Part shown: one piece after another, positions 1 through 5,950 of the stretch
Numbering within the stretch: the first letter of the stretch is position 1
Layout of the letters: every line of letters starts with the position of its first letter
Origin: Candidatus Saliniplasma halalkaliphilum
Lineage (GTDB): Archaea; Thermoplasmatota; Thermoplasmata; Halarchaeoplasmatales; Halarchaeoplasmataceae
DNA length: 11,286 nucleotides
NCBI GenBank assembly: GCA_019594235.1
Contig: JAFDTG010000047.1
Span: 1-11,286 of the forward strand
Direction of reading: 5' to 3'
Program-made: the position numbers and the translations under genes
Notes under the pieces: generated by a model
What the model was told of the DNA's origin: nothing
The model's input: the letters and a program-made list of their open reading frames with translations, nothing else
Databases searched by the model: none

Positions 1-1314
1 ACCCACTATGGGCGGGATTATACCGATACACGTAGATATCAAACCTATGACCAGTCCCATGGGACCTGAAAATATGAACATCATTATACACAAAAAAACG
101 ATTATGAATTTAGACATCTTTTCGTACTCGATCTTTTTATGAATGCCTGAAAATACCTTCCCTAAATAGAGTGTCATCAGATAAGCGATTGAAGACGCCA
201 ATATGACTGAGAATAATAGTAGGGCCATGAGCCACGGCATACGTGTCAAAGATATCCATGGGTCGATATTCTCCTGATTGATATTCAATACCGCCTGCAT
301 GGCACCGCTCCTGGCTTTCATGATCACGAATAAAGCCACGAGTGTGAATATCGCACAGCTGGTATCCACTGCGGATACAGCCATGATGTACTCTCTGGTT
401 TGAGTTTCTTCGTCTCCTTCTCCGGAGAATATCTTAGTAACGGCTGTAGCAGCAGCCGCTGTTATACCTGGCAACCATCCAACCAACCCACCAGAGAAAG
501 TTCCGGCGATTATACCTCTGAACTTGTTCTTATTTTCTAACTCAACGTCGACTCCCTCTGTGACCTGTTCAGGTATATCCGGATCGTCCATGAGGCTTAC
601 TAACAGTGTAGATATCCCGAACAGGCCTGTGAAAAGAGGGAACAACATCAACGAAGAGGGTGGAACTCCCGGCTGCTGATATGGGAACCAATTATCTGCA
701 TAGAGTCCCCTTGGCATCAAAACTATGAAACCCAAAAATCCAGATAACAAGAACACTCCAAGTGCTTTCAGTTTCGGATCATAATCCAGTAAACTCCTAC
801 CTTCCTGCAGGATCAACACGGTTACAACCGCTATCAAGATGAACGGGATCCAGGGGATGATCTTATCGTACAGTTCCACGGGGGGACCCATTATCAACCG
901 GGCAGGGATTATGAACAGTAAAGCGAATATCGAAGCCCCGAAACTGCCCAGGGCACTGGCTTTGATGGCCTCGTACCCCTTTCCTTCCAGCATCATCTTG
1001 TGAGCCGGTAAAACAGATAACGCGGTTTCACCTTCCGGTGCCCCCAGATACGTACTCGGAATGAAATTCAAAAAAGTATGAGTTATCAAGCAGCCCATAA
1101 CCATGGTCGATAAGATCGCTAACAGATGTAAAATTGTGGCACCGTATCCTTCGATCATATCGGATATGAAATAGATCAAAGTGGCCTGCGAAGCCACTAT
1201 AAGAAATGAAATCGTGTTTACGTGAATTCCCGGTATCAGACCCGTGATTACACCTAAACCGATGCCGACGAACGTGAACAATATGGATATGATCAAAAGT
1301 GTTAGAGGTGTCAC
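1..1314 (-). CDS. TctA-like (COG1784) membrane permease, C-terminus cut by window edge
   Basis: This is an integral membrane protein of the tripartite tricarboxylate transporter permease superfamily, in the archaeal COG1784/DUF112-like branch; its substrate is unknown. I translated 438 residues without a stop, running off the left edge. The N-terminal motif GLGVITGLIPGIHVNT (residues 19-34) is diagnostic. A related motif, GGLVGWLPGITAA (275-287), opens the second half, showing the family's internal pseudo-repeat. HTFLNFIPSTYLGAPEGETA (79-98) is the other conserved block. Many hydrophobic segments are separated by short loops. Family members end soon after a G-rich IIPP segment like the one at 432-438, so probably only a few tens of residues are missing. 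The start is GTG at 1314: an in-frame TAG lies five codons upstream and there is no ribosome binding site, while a TATA box sits about 28 bases upstream, suggesting a leaderless message. No periplasmic-type binding protein or small subunit lies next to it. Confidence 0.88.
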   Translation of the reverse strand, partial: MTPLTLLIISILFTFVGIGLGVITGLIPGIHVNTISFLIVASQATLIYFISDMIEGYGATILHLLAILSTMVMGCLITHTFLNFIPSTYLGAPEGETALSVLPAHKMMLEGKGYEAIKASALGSFGASIFALLFIIPARLIMGPPVELYDKIIPWIPFILIAVVTVLILQEGRSLLDYDPKLKALGVFLLSGFLGFIVLMPRGLYADNWFPYQQPGVPPSSLMLFPLFTGLFGISTLLVSLMDDPDIPEQVTEGVDVELENKNKFRGIIAGTFSGGLVGWLPGITAAAATAVTKIFSGEGDEETQTREYIMAVSAVDTSCAIFTLVALFVIMKARSGAMQAVLNINQENIDPWISLTRMPWLMALLLFSVILASSIAYLMTLYLGKVFSGIHKKIEYEKMSKFIIVFLCIMMFIFSGPMGLVIGLISTCIGIIPPIVG

Positions 1315-1337
1315 GGAACGCCGGAACTAAGAGCCGT

Positions 1338-1346
1338 TTATAAAAT
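1338..1346 (-). promoter_or_regulatory. TATA-like box for the TctA-like permease gene
   Basis: The minus strand reads TTTTATAAA here, centred about 28 bases upstream of the GTG at 1314. That spacing puts the expected transcription start on or just before the start codon. It suggests that the permease has its own promoter in the 47-base gap after guaAB instead of relying on read-through. Confidence 0.5.
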
Positions 1347-1361
1347 TTACTGGTTATTAAT

Positions 1362-2315
1362 CTATTCCCATTCGATAGTGCCCGGAGGTTTATTGGTTAC
1401 GTCGTATACGACCCTATTGACCTTGTCTTTCATCTTGTTGGTAATCCTGGTAGATATGCGCTCCAATACCTCACTGGATATTTTACTGAAACTAGCGCTC
1501 ATGGCATCTAAAGATTGGACCGCTCTCACCGCGACAGTGTGACCGTAGGCTCTTTTATCACCCTGGACACCGACAGTTTTAACCGGTAGTAACACAGCAA
1601 AATACTGCCAAGGCCTCTCGATCTCGCCGTTCTCCACGGCTTTATCGATCTCCTCTTCAGTGATGGCACACGCTTCCCTGACTATCTCGGTCTTTTCCGG
1701 AGTAGCTTCACCTATAACTCTGATAGCTAAACCCGGTCCTGGGAACGGTTGTTTCTCAGAAGTGGGTAATCCCAATTCCCTTGCAACCTTCCTGACTTCA
1801 TCTTTATAGAGATCCCTAAGTGGTTCTATCAATTTTAAATTCATCTTCTCAGGCAGACCTCCCACGTTATGATGCGATTTGATAGTATCCCTCTCTTCAT
1901 CACCACTTTCGATCCAGTCCGGTGCTATAGTTCCCTGAACTAGATGATCAGCATCGAACTCTTCAGCGTATCTTTCGAATACTTCTATGAATTTATTACC
2001 GATGATCTTTCGTTTTTCTTCAGGATCAACAACACCTCCCATGGCTTCATAGAATTCGTCTTTGGCATCTATGACCTTGTGATTTATACCCATGTGTTCT
2101 AAGATATCATCGATCTTATCAGTTTCGTTCTTCCTCATGTAACCGGTATCCACGTACAGTGCCAACAACCGGTCACCCATGGCCTTACCGGCGATGACAG
2201 TCGCCACGGTACTGTCTACTCCACCGCTGCATCCGACAACGGCTTTACCATCTATCTCAGATATCTTCTCTATCTGCTCTTCTATAAATTTCTCAGCATC
2301 TAACAACTCAATCAA
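1362..2315 (-). CDS. guaAB: GMP synthase (glutamine-hydrolysing) subunit B, ATP-pyrophosphatase subunit
   Basis: It catalyses amination of XMP to GMP with ATP, using ammonia supplied by a separate glutaminase subunit (GuaAa), which is not in this window. The 317-residue length and lack of an amidotransferase domain fit the split archaeal enzyme. The PP-loop SGGVDST is at residues 30-36. IKSHHNVGG (145-153) and FPGPGLAIR (191-199) are family blocks. The dimerisation/XMP-binding C-terminal domain includes VQGDKRAYG (250-258) and ends in KPPGTIEWE (309-317). The start is TTG at 2315: an in-frame TAG lies seven codons upstream and there is no better ATG before the PP-loop. It overlaps the purE stop by eight bases, so the two are translationally coupled and both serve purine nucleotide synthesis. 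Confidence 0.95.
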   Translation of the reverse strand: MIELLDAEKFIEEQIEKISEIDGKAVVGCSGGVDSTVATVIAGKAMGDRLLALYVDTGYMRKNETDKIDDILEHMGINHKVIDAKDEFYEAMGGVVDPEEKRKIIGNKFIEVFERYAEEFDADHLVQGTIAPDWIESGDEERDTIKSHHNVGGLPEKMNLKLIEPLRDLYKDEVRKVARELGLPTSEKQPFPGPGLAIRVIGEATPEKTEIVREACAITEEEIDKAVENGEIERPWQYFAVLLPVKTVGVQGDKRAYGHTVAVRAVQSLDAMSASFSKISSEVLERISTRITNKMKDKVNRVVYDVTNKPPGTIEWE

Positions 2316-2790
2316 CTCTTGTGTATTCTTCTTCTACACTCTCAGCATCCTTAAAGACCTTTTCTTTACGGTTCTCACGATATTCCTTCAACCTTTCCCC
2401 GATCTCTTCGTATTTAAGTGACAATATCTCAGCCGCTAAGAGGGCTGCATTATCTCCTCTGTTCATACCAACGGTAGCTACAGGTATGCCGGGAGGCATC
2501 TGAACTATCGAAAGTAGTGAATCTAGATTCATCCTTCCTGAAACCGGTACACCGATGACAGGTTTAGTCGTGTGAGCTGCAACCACACCTGGCAATGCAG
2601 CAGCTAATCCTGCCACCGCGATGAAAACATCAACGTCAGGATCTTCGCATAATTCCTCAGTCCTTTCAGGGGTTCTATGTGCAGAAGAAACCGTCATCTG
2701 ATGGTCGATATCGAGATCTTTTAAAACTTTTACAGCTTTTTTACCGATCTCTAAATCGCTTTTACTACCTAATATAATTTTGACTTCCAT
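2308..2790 (-). CDS. purE: PurE, 5-(carboxyamino)imidazole ribonucleotide mutase or AIR carboxylase
   Basis: This cytoplasmic purine-pathway enzyme forms carboxy-AIR (CAIR). Of 160 residues, GSKSD (8-12) and SSAHRTPE (35-42, with the catalytic-type His38) are the phosphate and substrate motifs. The glycine-rich AGLAAALPG (60-68) follows, then LLSIVQMPPGIPV (92-104). The bacterial class I motif has His in AAHLPG; here that position is Ala65. The enzyme may therefore use CO2 directly, as suggested for some archaea lacking PurK, but no substrate preference can be proved from sequence. No purK is present in the window. Residues beyond about 132 form a charged tail. The ATG at 2790 has no clear ribosome binding site. 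A weak TATA-like TTTTCTAAAA lies about 26 bases upstream, compatible with a leaderless start. guaAB overlaps its 3' end. Confidence 0.94.
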   Translation of the reverse strand: MEVKIILGSKSDLEIGKKAVKVLKDLDIDHQMTVSSAHRTPERTEELCEDPDVDVFIAVAGLAAALPGVVAAHTTKPVIGVPVSGRMNLDSLLSIVQMPPGIPVATVGMNRGDNAALLAAEILSLKYEEIGERLKEYRENRKEKVFKDAESVEEEYTRVD

Positions 2791-2835
2791 GAAAAAAGGA
2801 TATAAGGGGTTTTAGAAAAGTTTTTTGTTCCTGGA
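2791..2835 (-). promoter_or_regulatory. Possible terminator and weak promoter between the small membrane gene and purE
   Basis: Read on the minus strand, this 45-base gap holds a weak TATA-like element (TTTTCTAAAA, about 2810-2819) correctly placed for a leaderless purE start at 2790. It also holds a T6 tract (2792-2797) that could end transcription of the preceding gene pair, and a second AT stretch (TTATAT, about 2800-2805) too close to the ATG to act as its TATA box. None of these is strong; simple read-through is equally possible. Confidence 0.25.
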
Positions 2836-3138
2836 TTACGTCTTCATTATAGCTGCTAAGAATATAACAAGTGCTACGACTGCTCCGATCAGGAACGCTC
2901 CTACATATTTAATAGCTATAATAATGGTATCTACAAATACATCTGTAGTTCCAAATCCACCTAGTTCCATCATATGTAAAACATATGTCATCGCTCCGAA
3001 AACTATTCCCAGTACTGCAAGAACGACTCCAACCATCCTGCTTTTACCGCGTCCAAAATAAGCGGTAAATAAACCAGCTAGAAGCAGTCCTAATCCAAGC
3101 GTTATCAAGAGCACGGTCAAAAATTGATATATATCCAT
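2836..3138 (-). CDS. Small three-helix membrane protein of unknown function
   Basis: The family of this 100-residue protein was not recognised. Three hydrophobic segments are visible, at about residues 7-28, 34-57 and 71-97. Between the first two lies a basic loop (GRGKSR). Between the second and third lies a short polar loop rich in Gly and Thr. There is no signal peptide distinct from the first helix, no cysteine and no catalytic motif. A very strong Shine-Dalgarno sequence precedes the ATG at 3138, and the gene follows the RAM-domain gene by 14 bases, so the two are almost certainly co-transcribed. A role as membrane partner of the amino-acid-sensing domain is only an inference from this pairing. 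Confidence 0.75.
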   Translation of the reverse strand: MDIYQFLTVLLITLGLGLLLAGLFTAYFGRGKSRMVGVVLAVLGIVFGAMTYVLHMMELGGFGTTDVFVDTIIIAIKYVGAFLIGAVVALVIFLAAIMKT

Positions 3139-3144
3139 TTTTTT

Positions 3145-3153
3145 CTCCTCCTT
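3145..3153 (-). promoter_or_regulatory. Strong Shine-Dalgarno site for the three-helix membrane protein
   Basis: The minus strand reads AAGGAGGAG, with six A residues before the ATG at 3138. Its first base is the last base of the RAM-gene TAA stop codon, so termination and re-initiation are directly adjacent. It is the best-matching ribosome binding site in the window. Confidence 0.75.
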
Positions 3154-3395
3154 TAGAATTCTATTCCTGTTAATGTTTTAGTATCTTCAACACCTTCAAT
3201 AGACCTGATTCGATCGACAACGGTCTGACCTAATTTGTTGAAGTTCTCGGCTTGTATCTTCGCGATAAGATCATACTCCCCAAAGAGTGAGTGTACTTCT
3301 CTGACCTCTTCGATATCAGTTAAAATCTTGTAAACCTCACGTTCTTCTGCAGGGGCTGTCTTTATCAACACAAATCCTATCGCCACTTTTATCAC
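3153..3395 (-). CDS. Stand-alone Lrp/AsnC-type RAM (ligand-binding) domain protein
   Basis: This 80-residue protein is just the alpha-beta sandwich that in Lrp/AsnC regulators binds amino acids and drives oligomerisation; the helix-turn-helix domain is absent. Visible family features are the first strand VAIGFVLIKT (4-13), the helix EREVYKILTDIEEV (18-31), the strand/turn SLFGEYDLIAKI (36-47) and the final TKTLTGIEF (72-80). Stand-alone domains of this kind are widespread in archaea and form ring-like oligomers that may modulate full-length Lrp proteins. The start is uncertain. GTG at 3395 is 28 bases from a TATA box and would be nearly leaderless. GTG at 3386 would have GGTGAT as ribosome site and begin MAIGFVLI, closer to the usual N-terminus. 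Confidence 0.9.
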   Translation of the reverse strand: MIKVAIGFVLIKTAPAEEREVYKILTDIEEVREVHSLFGEYDLIAKIQAENFNKLGQTVVDRIRSIEGVEDTKTLTGIEF

Positions 3396-3419
3396 CTATA
3401 TCCTGAAGTTAATACAATC

Positions 3420-3426
3420 ATATAAA
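3420..3426 (-). promoter_or_regulatory. TATA box upstream of the RAM-domain gene
   Basis: The minus strand reads TTTATAT inside an AT-rich tract in the 46-base gap after the peptidase gene. Its centre at 3423 predicts a start site near 3397, two bases before the GTG at 3395 or eleven before the alternative GTG at 3386. It probably drives the RAM gene and its membrane partner. Confidence 0.5.
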
Positions 3427-3441
3427 TATTTTGTTTTGAGT

Positions 3442-4527
3442 TTATATGACTTTCAACTCCTTATCCGCACTGGTGAGCATCTCATATCCATCTTCTTTTA
3501 CAACTACATTGTCTTCGATCCGCACTCCTCCGTAACCTGGTAAGTATATTCCCGGTTCAACTGTGAATATCATCCCTGGTTCAAGGGTTATATCAACGCT
3601 CGGTGATAATCCTGTTCCATCATGTACGGACAATCCAATACTGTGTCCTAGACCATGTGTAAATTTACCTTCGAATTCAGTAGAATTGATCACTTCGGCA
3701 GCGGCGTTGTGCACATCTTCACCCTTAACACCGGCTTCTATCATATCTAAAGCTGCGTTCTGTGCTTCAAGGACCGTTTCGTACATCCTTTTTTGTTTAT
3801 CTTTGACCTTTCCAACAACGTATGTCCTGGTAATATCTGATACGTATCTTTTGTAAAGTGCTCCGAAGTCGAAAAGTACGAATTCACCTTTTTTCACTTC
3901 ACGATCACCTGCAGTGTAATGTGGTTCAGCGGTATTAGGTCCGCTTGAAGAGATTATATCGAAGGCATCACCTGTGGCTCCTTTTTTCTTAACCATGTAC
4001 GAGATCTCTGCCGCTAACTCGTATTCCTTGACACCTGGTTCAACATACTCTACGATCTCTTCTGCAACCTCTGAAACTATCTTACACGCCTCTCTGATCC
4101 GTTCTATTTCCTCATCATCTTTTATGTTACGTGCCTCAGCTATTTCATCTGAGATATCAATGATCTCAGCGTCGGATGAATCTTTTATTTTTTTATAACC
4201 TCTGTAAGTGAGTTCTGATGCATTCACGCCTATTTTATCTAGGTCACCAAGCTTCTGCTTCATCCACTCTTCTCGATCTTCCCTCTTTTTGATAGATTCC
4301 ATGGGCATATCAGCTTTCTTTGCGCTTTCAGCCTCCAAAGCACTGATCATCAATTCTCCGGAATGATCGGGGTAGAGTAGTGCACCACAACCTTCATACT
4401 CACCGACCACTAATCTAGTAACGTAAAAGAAAGTCATATCTACATGTGGTTTGGTGGAGTTGTATATGAAAATAGCATCCAAGTCCTCTTCGACTCTGTC
4501 AAAAATGTTTTTAATTCTCGATTTCAT
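3442..4527 (-). CDS. pepQ: Xaa-Pro dipeptidase/aminopeptidase, M24 metallopeptidase
   Basis: It hydrolyses the bond before proline in dipeptides or short peptides, using two divalent metal ions in the cytoplasm. Numbered from an optional TTG two codons upstream of the chosen start, the pita-bread metal ligands are Asp222 (LFDFG), Asp233 (SDITRT), His297 (HGLGHSIG), Glu326 (TVEPG) and Glu340 (RIEDN). The spacings 11, 64, 29 and 14 agree, as far as I recall, with those of Pyrococcus prolidase. The N-terminal creatinase-like domain occupies about the first 130 residues. I chose ATG at 4527 (361 residues) over TTG at 4533, because a TATA-like box lies 25-26 bases upstream and no ribosome binding site is present, fitting a leaderless start. 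Dipeptidase versus aminopeptidase specificity cannot be settled here. Confidence 0.93.
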   Translation of the reverse strand: MKSRIKNIFDRVEEDLDAIFIYNSTKPHVDMTFFYVTRLVVGEYEGCGALLYPDHSGELMISALEAESAKKADMPMESIKKREDREEWMKQKLGDLDKIGVNASELTYRGYKKIKDSSDAEIIDISDEIAEARNIKDDEEIERIREACKIVSEVAEEIVEYVEPGVKEYELAAEISYMVKKKGATGDAFDIISSSGPNTAEPHYTAGDREVKKGEFVLFDFGALYKRYVSDITRTYVVGKVKDKQKRMYETVLEAQNAALDMIEAGVKGEDVHNAAAEVINSTEFEGKFTHGLGHSIGLSVHDGTGLSPSVDITLEPGMIFTVEPGIYLPGYGGVRIEDNVVVKEDGYEMLTSADKELKVI

Positions 4528-4548
4528 GGACAATAATCGATACGTGCT

Positions 4549-4556
4549 TTATTAAA
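4549..4556 (-). promoter_or_regulatory. TATA-like box for the M24 peptidase gene, overlapping the upstream stop codon
   Basis: The minus strand reads TTTAATAA, centred near 4552.5, which is 25-26 bases upstream of the ATG at 4527. It overlaps the stop codon of the DUF1614-RDD gene, so the peptidase may be transcribed separately even though only 24 bases separate the genes. Confidence 0.4.
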
Positions 4557-5919
4557 TTTTCACCACTCTAGTATCCGCTATGATATCGCCGATACGCTTG
4601 TTTTCAGGACTTTTCAGGATCAGCGCCATACTTACCAGATAAAACAGCAAGACTATATCAGCATACCTACCAGAATTTCTCGCCGCACTCTGGATGAATG
4701 TTATATCCGAGATATCGTCGGAAACTACCTTTATACCAAAAATCCTTTTACCTATCGTAGTTCCAAATCTCCATTCCAACAGCGTGAAATAGATGAACTG
4801 TATCGATATCGCTAAAGAAAATGCAGCCATAAAAACAGATAATGTGATATTTTCCCTGAAGAAGGAGAATCTAGGTAGATAGATAAAGAAGATTATAAAG
4901 GGCGAGAATAAAATAGCTAAATCGATAAGATAGGCGGCGATCCGTCGTCCAATCTTGCTATAACGATTACTAACTTTCTTTCTGACGGTATTTAACAAAA
5001 GTTGAGTAGTTTTGAACGACTTGAAAGCGCTTTCTCTATCTGATCCAACAGTCATATTTTTCAATTTATTATAGTCTCTGATTATATAGGGGTGTATGGA
5101 TAAATAATTGAGGATATTGGTGTGATTGAAACATTCTTCTCTTCTCATCATGTTAAACTTTTTACACAAAATACGGCCAGCCTTTTCCAATTCGTCATCT
5201 AAAGCGCGGATGTTTAATTTTAGACTTTCCAAGTATCTACCTTCATCCAACAATCTCTTACTTTGATCCATGATGTGGACTTCGCTGGAATACGGTTCCT
5301 TGAAATAGTAAAAGATCAGCAAAGGGATCGCCGATAGAAGTCCGGATAGGTAAACTAAATCCATGGCTCCTGCGCCGCCGATCGATCCTAAAATACCATC
5401 TTCGACCAACATCGGTATTCTAACTAGATCCGCTCCGATCAGAACGCCTAAGACAGAAACGGAATATGCATAAGCAACCCTATTATGACCTCTCAATAAA
5501 ACAACCCCCATCAAGATAGCCAAAACAGATGGTATAAAGTAATACGGAAATTCTGAAATTATTCCGAGTTCTGGAACGTAAGTGCTGAAATAATAGGCGG
5601 ATACTGCTACTATCGTTATACCGAAGAAAAACTTCGAAAACCTCACCTTCATCTTGTAAATCAAATTCAAAGATATTATCAAAGGTATCAGTGCCCCTCC
5701 AAGATTTATATTTAGAAGAGCTCTACCCGATACGATAAGAGGTATATCTGCGAACAAACCAAAGAGTGATCCGATCAATATCATACCCACTTCAGGTTTA
5801 CCAAAACCACATTTTTTGAGGAGATCCCTTTTATGCATGAATACGATAAATAGAACAGCAGCTAGTAAAGGAAGCATCGTCAGATAAGATGTTACAGCAA
5901 GTACCGTTCTGACTTCCAA
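4552..5919 (-). CDS. DUF1614-RDD fusion membrane protein, function unknown
   Basis: The 455-residue multi-pass protein has two recognisable parts. Residues 1-207 resemble DUF1614: NINLGGALIPLIISLNLIY (70-88), VLIGADLVRI (159-168) and GSIGGAGAMDLVYLSGLL (178-195) match that family's signature, with about seven hydrophobic segments. Residues 208-318 form a hydrophilic, charged linker with four cysteine or histidine positions (C252, C263, H266, H276) but no recognised fold. Residues 320-455 are an RDD domain: GRRIAAYLIDLAIL (324-337), FGTTIGKRIFGIKVV (385-399) and the closing NKRIGDIIADTRVV (440-453). Neither family has an assigned mechanism. The start is TTG at 5919 with GAGAGTGAT as ribosome binding site. 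It follows the rod protein by 31 bases on the same strand, so the two are likely one operon. Confidence 0.82.
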   Translation of the reverse strand: MEVRTVLAVTSYLTMLPLLAAVLFIVFMHKRDLLKKCGFGKPEVGMILIGSLFGLFADIPLIVSGRALLNINLGGALIPLIISLNLIYKMKVRFSKFFFGITIVAVSAYYFSTYVPELGIISEFPYYFIPSVLAILMGVVLLRGHNRVAYAYSVSVLGVLIGADLVRIPMLVEDGILGSIGGAGAMDLVYLSGLLSAIPLLIFYYFKEPYSSEVHIMDQSKRLLDEGRYLESLKLNIRALDDELEKAGRILCKKFNMMRREECFNHTNILNYLSIHPYIIRDYNKLKNMTVGSDRESAFKSFKTTQLLLNTVRKKVSNRYSKIGRRIAAYLIDLAILFSPFIIFFIYLPRFSFFRENITLSVFMAAFSLAISIQFIYFTLLEWRFGTTIGKRIFGIKVVSDDISDITFIQSAARNSGRYADIVLLFYLVSMALILKSPENKRIGDIIADTRVVKI

Positions 5920-5922
5920 TAT

Positions 5923-5931
5923 ATCACTCTC
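5923..5931 (-). promoter_or_regulatory. Ribosome binding site deciding the TTG start of the DUF1614-RDD gene
   Basis: The minus strand reads GAGAGTGAT, of which GTGAT can pair with the archaeal 16S 3' end. Three bases separate it from the TTG at 5919. The next in-frame ATG is 14 codons further in and would cut the first hydrophobic segment, so TTG is preferred. Confidence 0.5.
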
Positions 5932-5950
5932 TAATATCTTATTCAGATGA

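Noticed and set aside
2800..2806. TTATAT near purE as its TATA box
   Set aside because: Its centre is only about 12 bases from the ATG, too close for the usual 25-28 base spacing unless the true start is downstream.
4489..4533. TTG at 4533 as start of the M24 peptidase
   Set aside because: The ATG at 4527 is two codons in, has the TATA-like box at the leaderless distance, and needs no unusual codon.
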